Of a stretch of 64,000 nucleotides of DNA, positions 11,001 through 17,937 are shown one piece after another. A program made the translations under genes and the position numbers. This stretch comes from Mesorhizobium sp. B2-1-1 (GTDB lineage Bacteria; Pseudomonadota; Alphaproteobacteria; Rhizobiales; Rhizobiaceae), in contig NZ_CP083954.1 of assembly GCF_006442975.2 (NCBI RefSeq), positions 5,525,501-5,589,500 on the forward strand, read 5' to 3'. The first letter of the stretch is position 1, and each line of letters begins with the position of its first letter. The notes under the pieces are model-generated. The model was not told where the DNA came from. It was given only the letters and a program-made list of their open reading frames with translations, and made no database searches.

Positions 11001-11823
11001 GGCGCAAGGAAGCGCTAACCGCACTGGGCAGGATCAGGTAGGTATCGGCTTCGGAGAAGACTACGGGATACCGCTCCAGCAGCGAGTTTCCGATTTGGTC
11101 CGATTGCAGATCGAGCCTGCGACGCGGATCAAAGCCAAATTCGGCGAGATCGTCGGGGCTGATGCCTAGCGCCGACAAATCCTCCCGCGAAAATCTGACG
11201 ATTTGCGATACCGCGCCAAGCCGATCTCGTAGAGTGCGCGGCAGCAGCAGATGGGGGTTTTCATCGCCGATTGCATATCGCTTCAGTCCCGCGCGCTGAC
11301 ACACAGCTTCCGACAAAGCGAGGAGCGCGTACACACGGTTTCGAAGGAGACGGAAAACACCGTTGTCTGGCAAACGCTCCAGCGTGTTCAATAGACGTTG
11401 GGTATAAAAGCCAGCTGATTCCCAGACACCTTCAAGGAGCCTGAAATCTCCCCTAGGGGTCACGATCAGAGAAACAAAAATATCTTCTGCCGGGTCTTCT
11501 AGCCGACCGGTCATACCTCGCCCGAGTTCTGCGAAAATGGGCCCGACAACCTTGGATGAAGGCTTTTTGGAGCCATTGCCTATCGCTAGTGAAAGATGCA
11601 CCAGCGCTTCCAGCCGGACGCAGTTGGCTTGCAGGATCGGCTGTGTGAGCAACCCCCCAAAGATTGCGGCCAGTTGGACTGGCTGAAACTGCGAGAGCTT
11701 TCCCAGCGCGATCTCGTGCTCTTTAGCAACATTGGCAAGATTCATCCCGCCGAACCCAAACATTGGTTGCGAGTTGAGCATCTGTTCGAACAGTGGCGGA
11801 ATATCGGGAGCTTCGCGTTCCAT
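8023..11823 (-). CDS. large defence protein with C-terminal PD-(D/E)XK nuclease domain
   Basis: About 1,266 residues from ATG 11823-11821, which follows a GAG-containing ribosome site. A TTG at 11889 would add 22 residues and looks less likely. The first ~1,100 residues are not recognised. The last ~150 contain a restriction-nuclease fold signature: FAQEVSARLKELGW, then GDVDVLAW supplying the acidic residue, then LLIECKDVQF supplying the ExK pair near residue 1170. This resembles PD-(D/E)XK nucleases of the NERD/Mrr kind. It is the first gene of the minus-strand cassette and probably its DNA-cleaving part. The long unassigned N-terminal region is the main unknown of this system. Confidence 0.7.
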   Translation of the reverse strand: MEREAPDIPPLFEQMLNSQPMFGFGGMNLANVAKEHEIALGKLSQFQPVQLAAIFGGLLTQPILQANCVRLEALVHLSLAIGNGSKKPSSKVVGPIFAELGRGMTGRLEDPAEDIFVSLIVTPRGDFRLLEGVWESAGFYTQRLLNTLERLPDNGVFRLLRNRVYALLALSEAVCQRAGLKRYAIGDENPHLLLPRTLRDRLGAVSQIVRFSREDLSALGISPDDLAEFGFDPRRRLDLQSDQIGNSLLERYPVVFSEADTYLILPSAVSASLRRYVIETMELFELREAFAATLAHEFADAFAELPLLGGGSGAELEFRKTENGMLAGVTMRADAGRFINLIFFSDTLDEFAEGGLVGIFPQKEKRDGLASDVDQWIDFAWQQASASEGFKGGVTFLVPCGLGRGVVDFFSEKARENWPVEFVGASDLFTLSWIPDFKPLSLWRLLDGRNRLAEMGVELQNINGLLNLVAWVRQLGGHLVPHASLPIEFGLGDGRNFVMIEQNGLLKTRKEVAEIWDVHSCRDIEGHWIPIRKERASMFAEDNEKSFYVAVTDTTSRWPLGVFETAQRAWWIRLVTDEGVAGSMAFQHFQTLRTWICLIAPVLEVAFETIPSGPVLLRAAFKGSLGDRRAGIPDEFMTLEATLGLISSSAHGSTVDLEIADGFDHAVFNPENVAETAFVQRIVEGFASLSGISLDQARCGALLSEIIPGPDARQSHPFPARNFRDFVQRSAGRPPLTIDNDDGALIKLGLGWRVRARSEGGDITGREACTSFLNRLVKVLEDDLCAKLRSFDRKSLIRFALLNHERAALDRERWHRTAAAVLALHKDRDATLEGILHHEAELNAVFQASRLLVEFAICECPLDGGAIAGRLDVSRMMATIMMIGGMGGWSDAIRWDAMEPRIQVTALGDVQANVSFQENVLQPFGRATTRSRIDKRVRDYARNLKEPEFQETDDLELASNFLVALEEQFGASLDTIRKFVDFVENLGIRRTQAVLELRRSDVLNAELDGVDLNRTQVENLVAFLTFKSRSSWREIPDGYHAKDLFPWRFRRRLSILRKPLIQVDDEADPTFLVAPGILRDSFVYMFGNYHRGDFPIWQLSPAMKRWAGASRDRQGSEFAQEVSARLKELGWQTETEVPVTKLLAKGFERDFGDVDVLAWRDDSPRTLLIECKDVQFRKTEGEIAEQLSDFRGVTRSDGKPDLLRKHLDRVDLISKEHKALERYVNQSGSSKIEGHLVFKHMVPMEYAWEHMRERIALHVFDDLDKL

Positions 11824-11914
11824 GGACCACTCGTAAAATTCTCGACAGCAATGGCTGTCAGACCGGTCCGATAATAAAGGACTGCACAAGTTTAGCGAGT
11901 AGTATGTTCCCGTT

Positions 11915-12121
11915 ATGTCTCATTTCCGCTCTGGCCGCGAAATTCAGTGCAGGTGCGAATGGCAGCCAATCGAAAACCTTCCTCTAAAGGCGACCGTCCG
12001 TTTCGGCCCCATCGAGACCTTCAAGATGATGCATCGCAAAATCGACCGCTGGCACCAACCGGGCGGTGCGGAGACCTCAAATATCGTAGCGCCGCCCGCC
12101 TCTTGCGGCAAAAACCGCTAA
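11915..12121 (+). CDS. hypothetical 68-residue protein
   Basis: A short frame between the divergent nuclease gene and traD. It encodes a Cys-x-Cys pair (QCRCEWQ) and a basic stretch (MMHRKIDRW). No clear ribosome site is present and no family is recognised. It is the only candidate gene in the ~300 nt between 11824 and 12126, which must also hold the promoter of the minus-strand cassette. It is given mainly to describe the gap. Confidence 0.25.
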   Translation: MSHFRSGREIQCRCEWQPIENLPLKATVRFGPIETFKMMHRKIDRWHQPGGAETSNIVAPPASCGKNR

Positions 12122-12126
12122 GTTCG

Positions 12127-12369
12127 CTAGCCCACCAGCTTTTCATTCCGTTCTACCACTGCGAACGTCGCTTTCCCCTTTCCGGCCCACAGTTCGCGCG
12201 CCCGTTGACCGTCCTCACTCTGGAGCTTGTCCGCCATCCAGATGAGCGCGCCGAACATCATGGCGCGATCGTCACCGGTCAGATCGACTATCCCGGCCTT
12301 GACGACGAGACCGCCGAGTTCGATGAGCTGCCGTGTGCGCTTGCGACGCTCGATCTGACACGTGCGCAT
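12127..12369 (-). CDS. traD: conjugal transfer protein TraD (Ti-type)
   Basis: A small basic protein whose core (RTRQLIELGGLVVKAGIVDL, then TGDDRAMMFGAL) is typical of the TraD proteins beside Ti-type oriT sites. These accessory factors are thought to help assemble the relaxosome. I chose ATG 12369, just after the traC stop at 12371, which gives 80 residues. An upstream TTG at 12459 would overlap traC extensively. Being divergent from traA across the oriT is the classical rhizobial arrangement. Confidence 0.75.
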   Translation of the reverse strand: MRTCQIERRKRTRQLIELGGLVVKAGIVDLTGDDRAMMFGALIWMADKLQSEDGQRARELWAGKGKATFAVVERNEKLVG

Positions 12370-12370
12370 G

Positions 12371-12697
12371 TCATGCCGAGCCAGTGCCGCTTGCCGTCGA
12401 TTGAGTGCCGCCCGGTTGCGCTGGAGCGCTGCGCCGGTTGCTTTCAGATGCCGGAGCAATTCGCCTTGGTCGGCTCTCGAAAAACATCACCCCACGCTTG
12501 GCCCACGCCTCACGCTTTGCGGTGTCTTTCGTCTCGGCAATTGCGACCAATGCGCCGGCCAGTTCGTCGGTATTGAGCTGATCGGCGCCGGTGGCGATCA
12601 CCAGTTCGCCAAGCTGCTGCACCTTTCGCGTTTTGAGTTCCCGCGCTTTGTCTTCCAGTGCCTTCAGTTCCGCGTCGAAGTTCCGTGGTTTGCGCAT
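12371..12697 (-). CDS. traC: conjugal transfer protein TraC (Ti-type)
   Basis: A 108-residue charged protein starting MRKPRNFDAELKALEDKARE, with LGELVIATGAD and a central ETKDTAKREAWAKRG block, as in TraC accessory proteins of rhizobial conjugation modules. ATG 12697 is preceded by GGAGGT four bases upstream, which favours it over the ATG five codons earlier. It abuts traD in the same operon, and oriT lies just upstream. A relaxosome accessory role is inferred from the family. Confidence 0.75.
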   Translation of the reverse strand: MRKPRNFDAELKALEDKARELKTRKVQQLGELVIATGADQLNTDELAGALVAIAETKDTAKREAWAKRGVMFFESRPRRIAPASESNRRSAPAQPGGTQSTASGTGSA

Positions 12698-12805
12698 GTC
12701 TACCTCCATTGATTGTCGATCTCTGGATGATAGTTGAGCGTCCACCGGAAGGCTTCAGGGTTGCCGAGACAGCCCGGGACGGGCTGGTCCATCCCGAGAT
12801 TTTTT

Positions 12806-12845
12806 CGAGGGAGGGCGCGCTTATACGTCGTGCCGACGTACGCTT
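12806..12845. other. oriT: oriT: MOBQ-type origin of transfer
   Basis: Between divergent traC and traA lies GAGGGCGCGCTTATACGTCG. Its GAGGGCGCGCTTA part differs by one base from the reverse complement of the RSF1010 nic core (TAAGTGCGCCCTC), the region shared with Ti-plasmid oriT. It is followed by a perfect inverted repeat TACGTCG-tgc-CGACGTA at 12824-12840. Location, sequence and the adjacent MOBQ relaxase agree. The nick would fall near 12820-12823 by analogy. Confidence 0.8.
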
Positions 12846-12869
12846 TGCCGTGCAAATGATCTGGTCGCG

Positions 12870-15800
12870 ATGGCGATCTATCATCTTCACGTCAAGGTCA
12901 TTGGCCGCAAGGCAGGCTCAAGCGCTGTCGCGTCCGCCGCCTACCGCTCGGCTTCGCGGCTGCGCGACGAGCGCATTGATCGCACGCATGACTTCTCGGC
13001 CAAGCGCGGTGTCCTCCATTCCGAGGTGATGCTGCCGGAGGATGCACCGGAGGCCTGGCGCGACCGCGAGAGGCTGTGGAACGATGTCGAGGCGTTCGAG
13101 GTGCGCAACGACGCGCAGTTGGCTCGTGAGGTGGAGTTTGCCCTCCCGCGCGAACTCAGCCAGGCGCAAGGCATCGAACTGGCGCGCGACTTTGTTCAAG
13201 CCGAGTTTGTCAGCCAGGGCATGGTCGCCGATCTCAATGTGCATTGGGACAGGGCGGAGGATGGCAGCCCCAAACCTCATGCTCATGTCATGCTCACCAT
13301 GCGGGCCGTGGACCAGAATGGTTTTGGTCCAAAGGTTCGAGACTGGAACCGCACCGAACTGGTCGAGCGCTGGCGCGAGCGGTGGGCCGAGCTGGCCAAT
13401 GAGCGTCTGGCCGAACTCGACATCGACGCCCGCATCGATCATCGCAGTCTGGAAGCGCAGGGCATTGCGCTCGAGCCGCAAACCCAGATTGGTGCACCGG
13501 CCCAACGCATCGAGGGCAGTGGCCTTGCTGCTGGCGACATTGAAGCGGATCGCGCCGAACTGCATCGCGAGATCGCGCGCAACAATGGTGCGCGCATCAT
13601 TGCCGATCCATCCGTGGCGCTGGATGCCATCACGCATCAGCAGTCGACCTTTATCCGAAAAGACATTGCGAAGTTCTCGCATCGCCACAGCGACGGAATG
13701 GAGCAGTTCAACGAGGTGGTGGCAGCCATCAGCAACGCGCCCGATCTGGTCGAACTCGGCAAGGACGGACGCGGCGAAGACCGTTTCACCACAAGGCAGA
13801 TGATCGACACCGAACAGCGCCTGCATCGCGCGGCAGAGCGTATCGATTTGGACGAGCGTCATGCGGTGAATGACGTACATCGCGAGGCAGCACTGGCGCA
13901 GGCTGCGCAACGCGGGCTTGTCCTTACGGGCGAGCAGAGCGATGCGCTGGCGCATATCACCGACGGTCGCGGTCTTGGTGTCGTCGTCGGCTTTGCCGGA
14001 ACGGGCAAGAGCGCCATGCTGGGCGTTGCGCGCCAGGCATGGGCAGCGGGGGGCTACGAGGTTCGAGGTGCCGCACTCTCCGGCATTGCCGCCGAGAATC
14101 TGGAAGGCGGATCAGGCATCCCGTCACGCACCATCGCCAGCATGGAGCATGGCTGGGGACAGGGCAGGGATCTGCTCACCGCGCGCGATGTCCTGGTGAT
14201 CGATGAAGCCGGCATGGTCGGCACGCGCCAGTTGGAGCGCGTGCTCTCCCATGCGGCTGACGTTGGCGCAAAAGTCGTCCTCGTCGGCGATCCGCAGCAG
14301 CTACAGGCAATCGAAGCCGGCGCTGCATTCCGCTCTATCCACGAGCGACACGGCGGCGTCGAAATCGGCCAGGTGCGCCGGCAGCGCGAGGACTGGCAGC
14401 GCGATGCAACGCGCGATCTGGCAACCGGCAGGATCGGCGCTGCGGTCAGCGCCTACGACGCGCAAGGCATGGTGCATCAAGCTGCAACGCGCGACGAAGC
14501 GCGAGGGGAACTCGTCGAGCGCTGGGATCGCGACAGGCGGGCGCATCCAGAGGCAAGCCGGATTATCCTCACCCACACAAACGACGAGGTGCGCGCCCTC
14601 AACCAGGCCGCGCGCGATCGCATGCGCGCTGCTGGCGATCTCGGCGACGAGGTTCAGGTGAATGTGGAACGCGGTGCAAGGGCCTTCGCGAGCGGCGACC
14701 GTGTCATGTTCCTGCGCAACGAGCGCGGGCTCGGCGTCAAGAACGGTACGCTGGGCATCGTGGAGGAAGTCAGCACACAGAGTATGGCCGTGCGGACCGA
14801 CGACGGCAGCTCGGTACGGTTCGACCTGAAAGACTACGCGCACATCGACCACGGCTATGCCGCAACCATTCACAAGGCGCAGGGCATGACCGTCGACCGC
14901 ACCCATGTGCTCGCCACGCCGGGCATGGATGCGCATGGCAGTTACGTCGCCCTGTCGCGGCATCGGGACATCATGGACCTGCATTATGGTGGCGATGACT
15001 TTACAACCCACGAACGCCTCGTCCAGACGCTGTCACGCGACCGCGCCAAGGACATGGCGTCGGATTACGAGCAGCTCGACCCGGCGCAACACTATGCCGA
15101 GCGGCGCGGCATCACGTTCCGCGAGCGCGTGGTCGAGATCATGCGCCGGATCATTCCGGAGAAGTTGCGCGACAGGATCGGCGGGCTGGTCGACGGGTTG
15201 CACTCGCCCGGAGACGGCGAGCCCAGGCAGGACCGTGGATCTGGGCCGGGAAGGGAAAATGTTGGGGCGCGGATCGGAGATGTTGGCGCCACGCCCGAAA
15301 GGAGAACTCCCGCCACGGGAGTGTCGCGCGACACGGATATGCCGGTGGACGCGGAAGCGGCGTTGCGCAGCGCTCGCACCCAGTCGCTTGTTCGTCACGC
15401 GCGCGCTATCGACGCGATCCTCACTACTCGAAATGCGGATGGCCAGGCCAGTCCCGAGCAGATGCGCGAATTGAGGGATGCCCGTACCGCTTTCGAGAAG
15501 GTGCGGCCACATGGCTGGCGCGATGCCGAAGCGGCTTATGTGAAGAATCCCGAACTTGTCCGCGAGGCGGGGGCCGGCCGCGTCAACCGCATCGTGCTCG
15601 CTCTCCAGCTTGAAACGGAAATCCGCACCGGGATGGACATCGACCCAGGCCGCCGCGCCGACCGGTTTGTGGAACGTTGGCAAAAGCTCGATCGGACGGG
15701 ACAGGAGCAATATCAGGCCGGCGACATGTCCGGCTACAAGTCAACGCGTTCGGCCATGTCCGATATGGCCAAGAGCCTCGAACGCGATCCTCAGCTTGAA

Positions 15801-15923
15801 TCCCTATTGGCCAATCATAAGAAGGCGCTCGGCATTCGGATCGAATCCGGCCGTCGTCTCGGGGCGGAACTCGCCTTTAACTATGGCATCGGGCTCGGCC
15901 GAGGCAAAGGCATCGGAATCTGA
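12870..15923 (+). CDS. traA: Ti-type conjugative relaxase TraA
   Basis: A 1,017-residue relaxase-helicase that would nick oriT and unwind the transferred strand. The N-terminal MOBQ relaxase domain opens MAIYHLHVKVIGRKAGSSAV and has the metal-binding HAHVMLT motif near residue 136. A RecD-like helicase follows: Walker A GFAGTGKSAML near 376, Walker B VIDEAGMVG, VGDPQQLQAIEAG, and the late GYAATIHKAQGMTVDRTHV and YVALSRHRD motifs. The C-terminal third is of unclear function. No mating-pair (trb/virB) genes are in the window, so mobilization would need transfer genes elsewhere. It lies 25 nt from the oriT repeat. Confidence 0.93.
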   Translation: MAIYHLHVKVIGRKAGSSAVASAAYRSASRLRDERIDRTHDFSAKRGVLHSEVMLPEDAPEAWRDRERLWNDVEAFEVRNDAQLAREVEFALPRELSQAQGIELARDFVQAEFVSQGMVADLNVHWDRAEDGSPKPHAHVMLTMRAVDQNGFGPKVRDWNRTELVERWRERWAELANERLAELDIDARIDHRSLEAQGIALEPQTQIGAPAQRIEGSGLAAGDIEADRAELHREIARNNGARIIADPSVALDAITHQQSTFIRKDIAKFSHRHSDGMEQFNEVVAAISNAPDLVELGKDGRGEDRFTTRQMIDTEQRLHRAAERIDLDERHAVNDVHREAALAQAAQRGLVLTGEQSDALAHITDGRGLGVVVGFAGTGKSAMLGVARQAWAAGGYEVRGAALSGIAAENLEGGSGIPSRTIASMEHGWGQGRDLLTARDVLVIDEAGMVGTRQLERVLSHAADVGAKVVLVGDPQQLQAIEAGAAFRSIHERHGGVEIGQVRRQREDWQRDATRDLATGRIGAAVSAYDAQGMVHQAATRDEARGELVERWDRDRRAHPEASRIILTHTNDEVRALNQAARDRMRAAGDLGDEVQVNVERGARAFASGDRVMFLRNERGLGVKNGTLGIVEEVSTQSMAVRTDDGSSVRFDLKDYAHIDHGYAATIHKAQGMTVDRTHVLATPGMDAHGSYVALSRHRDIMDLHYGGDDFTTHERLVQTLSRDRAKDMASDYEQLDPAQHYAERRGITFRERVVEIMRRIIPEKLRDRIGGLVDGLHSPGDGEPRQDRGSGPGRENVGARIGDVGATPERRTPATGVSRDTDMPVDAEAALRSARTQSLVRHARAIDAILTTRNADGQASPEQMRELRDARTAFEKVRPHGWRDAEAAYVKNPELVREAGAGRVNRIVLALQLETEIRTGMDIDPGRRADRFVERWQKLDRTGQEQYQAGDMSGYKSTRSAMSDMAKSLERDPQLESLLANHKKALGIRIESGRRLGAELAFNYGIGLGRGKGIGI

Positions 15924-16050
15924 CCATCCGATTTGCCTCCGTTTCCACGCCACATCGCGGTGGGGCGGGAATGCGTCTTGCCTGACCGATGCAGCCTGTT
16001 TCGTGTGAACCATCAAATATCAGAGGCACTCAGGAGGAGACAGGCGAGCC

Positions 16051-16257
16051 ATGCCCGAACCCGATCGCATCATCCGCAGCAGAACTGTCCTTGCCCGGAC
16101 CGGCCTGTCCCGTTCAACCATGTATCGCAAGATCGCCGAAGGCACGTTCCCGGCCCAAGTCAAGATCAGCTTAAACGGTGCGGGATGGCGCGAATCCGAT
16201 ATCAATCGGTGGGTGGAGGATCCGGTATCTTGGAGGCCGAGGCGAGAGGGTGATTAA
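16051..16257 (+). CDS. AlpA-family helix-turn-helix regulator
   Basis: A 68-residue protein with the AlpA/excisionase-like HTH: ILARTGLSRSTMYRKIAEG in pattern (here VLARTGLSRSTMYRKIAEG), then FPAQVKI and the ending WRESDINRWVED. AlpA-type proteins control integrase or excision genes on prophages and integrative elements. AGGAGG lies 13-20 nt upstream of the ATG. It follows traA on the same strand and precedes an IS insertion and an integrase stub, which fits an element-borne regulator. Confidence 0.85.
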   Translation: MPEPDRIIRSRTVLARTGLSRSTMYRKIAEGTFPAQVKISLNGAGWRESDINRWVEDPVSWRPRREGD

Positions 16258-16470
16258 ATCCGATTGCGAGAGCTGGTGAAATGATAGCATCTATATCATC
16301 TTGCCATGCTTTTTCTGTGGATAATGGAACCGAAGCACCGGTATGATTTTAGATTGGGTAATTTTGAGGGTATCGATCAATACCCTTACTGACGATTTCT
16401 AATTAAAATCAAATACATAGCTTACACTTCGATTCCGCCTCTGGCACCATTTCCCCCTATGTACGGCCCG
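16258..16470. other. AT-richer spacer with a small inverted repeat
   Basis: This spacer between alpA and the IS481 element is clearly richer in A/T than its surroundings and has no gene. It contains GGGTAT-cgatca-ATACCC at 16368-16385, which could be a weak terminator or an operator downstream of alpA. Nothing else is recognised. Confidence 0.35.
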
Positions 16471-16510
16471 GAGACATAGGTAACAGAATGTACCTAAGAC
16501 ATGGGTGACA
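16471..16510 (+). repeat. left terminal inverted repeat of the IS481 element
   Basis: Starts GAGACATAGGTAACAG and ends ACATGGGTGACA. It pairs with the right end at 17711-17750. The transposase stop codon (16494-16496) lies inside it. Confidence 0.8.
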
Positions 16511-17684
16511 ACCTCGTGCCGAACGGGTTGTCGATGGTCTGCAAGGTCCTCTGTTCCAAGTCGATATACCCCAGATCATAGTGCATGAAGGAGACGAGCC
16601 AAATGCCGTCGTCGACTTCGCTGATGCCGAGCCTTTGGCGGGCGAGCACGGTGGAGATGTTTATCTTCTTCCTGTGCATGCAGATGCGGCCGCAGGCGGT
16701 GACGAGGATGTCCTTGTCATGGAAGGGATATTCCAGCTCGGGTAGACCTTGATAGGCTCTTGAAGAGCCTCTGTAGAGCTCGGCTGGCACCTTCATGCCG
16801 ATGGCCTCGTGGGGCCTCTCGTCATTGAATTCGCTCATGAAAGCATCGAACCTGGCCTGCTGCTGGAGGGTGTTCATGCCCGGCGGCCGGGTCGTTTCGG
16901 CCTTGAGCGTGCGGTGCATGCGCTCATGGCGAGCGTTCTCGTGCGGGTTGCCAGGCCGGATGCGCTCGATGGCGATGCCGAGCCTCAGCCAGAACACCGA
17001 CAGCCTCGATAGATTGTAGAGGCCGTTGGGGCTTGCGAAGGGAAGGCCATTGTCGCTTCTAATCGCTTCCGGCAGGCCACGTTCCTTGAACAGCCGGACG
17101 AAAGCCTCGATGACTGGAACCTCCTTTGTCGCTTCAAGGGCTTCGCAGGCCAGCAGATAGCGTGAAGCCTGGTCGGTGACGGTCAGGGGGTAACAGTAGC
17201 GGCCGTTGCCGAGCTTGAACTCGCCCTTGAAATCGGCGCACCAGAGATCGTTGGGCCGCATCGCCTGTGACAGTTGCGTGCCCGCGGCCTTGTTCGCCCG
17301 GTTCCTCTTGCGGGCCTGGCTCACAAGGCCGTGGCGGTCGAGCACGGCATGAACCGTGCTCTTGGCCGGAATGCGCACGTCGCCGGCCAGTTTCCTGATC
17401 AGCAACTCCCTGATCTTCCTGGCGCCCCAGTGCGGCTTCTCTTGCTTGTTTTCCACAATCATCCGCTCGATCTGGACCGGCAGTTGGTTGGCATAGCGCA
17501 CCGGCCGCCGAGAGCGGTCCGTCAGTGCCTCAAGGCCCTCATCCTTGTAGCGATTGAAGATCTTGTAGCCCGTCTTGCGCGAGATGCCGAACTCCCGGCA
17601 CACATCGCTCATGCCTTCCCCGTCCAGAAGACGGGCCACGAAGCGTAGACGTTCCTCCATCACCGAACACTCTCTCCACGGCAT
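16494..17684 (-). CDS. IS481-family transposase
   Basis: A 396-residue DDE transposase. The N-terminal HTH region has FGISRKTGYKIFNRYKDEGL. The catalytic core shows D in LWCADFKGEF, D in AIRSDNGLPFAS and E in NPHENARHERMHRTLKAE. ATG 17684 follows GGAGGTGTTG at good spacing. A longer frame starting at 17741 runs into the inverted repeat and is not needed. It transposes its own element, and full length suggests it is functional. Confidence 0.93.
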   Translation of the reverse strand: MPWRECSVMEERLRFVARLLDGEGMSDVCREFGISRKTGYKIFNRYKDEGLEALTDRSRRPVRYANQLPVQIERMIVENKQEKPHWGARKIRELLIRKLAGDVRIPAKSTVHAVLDRHGLVSQARKRNRANKAAGTQLSQAMRPNDLWCADFKGEFKLGNGRYCYPLTVTDQASRYLLACEALEATKEVPVIEAFVRLFKERGLPEAIRSDNGLPFASPNGLYNLSRLSVFWLRLGIAIERIRPGNPHENARHERMHRTLKAETTRPPGMNTLQQQARFDAFMSEFNDERPHEAIGMKVPAELYRGSSRAYQGLPELEYPFHDKDILVTACGRICMHRKKINISTVLARQRLGISEVDDGIWLVSFMHYDLGYIDLEQRTLQTIDNPFGTRLSPMS

Positions 17685-17710
17685 CAACACCTCCGGCCAA
17701 AAGCCAAAAG

Positions 17711-17750
17711 TGTTACCCATGTGTCCGGTACAAAACGTCACCTATGTCTC
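17711..17750 (-). repeat. right terminal inverted repeat of the IS481 element
   Basis: Read on the minus strand it begins GAGACATAGGTGACG and ends ACATGGGTAACA, matching the left end at 16471-16510. Confidence 0.8.
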
Positions 17751-17808
17751 GGGTCGCTCACTAAGCCGCTGATTTTCCTGAAGCGTTATTTTCCAAGGGT
17801 TTGACCCA

Positions 17809-17843
17809 CCTCGACTGTCACACACGCTGTGATACAGTCGAGG
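17809..17843. promoter_or_regulatory. palindrome ahead of the integrase stub
   Basis: CCTCGACTGT (17809-17818) and ACAGTCGAGG (17834-17843) form a perfect 10-bp inverted repeat. With two mismatches it extends to 16-bp arms around a three-base centre. It ends 10 nt before the integrase ATG. It could be an operator for an element regulator such as AlpA, or a hairpin at the 5' end of the transcript. Role inferred from position. Confidence 0.45.
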
Positions 17844-17853
17844 AATGGACGAC

Positions 17854-17937
17854 ATGCGCAAGATACCAAACACAATCATCCGAAATGGCATCTACTATGT
17901 TCACGTCCGCGTACCGAAAGACCTCATAGAGAGTTAG
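17854..17937 (+). pseudogene. tyrosine-recombinase (integrase) N-terminal stub
   Basis: ATG 17854 with GAGGA nine bases upstream opens MRKIPNTIIRNGIYYVHVRV, then PKDLIES and a TAG at 17935. The IxxxGxYYxxxRVPKDL pattern is the start of integrases with a DUF6538-type N-terminal domain. Everything after ~28 codons is missing, including the catalytic R-H-R-Y region. The stop overlaps the TAA of the curli-locus gene on the other strand, so the deletion joined the integrase directly to that locus. Confidence 0.65.

Larger units (their letters stand above)
16471..17750 (-). mobile_element. IS481-family insertion sequence, complete
   Basis: An element of about 1,280 bp bounded by imperfect inverted repeats beginning GAGACATAGGT: left 16471-16510 and right 17711-17750, about 31 of 40 positions matching by eye. 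It contains one full-length transposase gene. I could not identify a target-site duplication; flanks ending cggcccg and starting gggtcg do not match directly. The intact gene and ends suggest a recent insertion between alpA and the integrase stub. Confidence 0.85.

Noticed and set aside
12918-13955. A 345-codon minus-strand frame inside traA
   Set aside because: Shadow of the relaxase gene; no motifs.
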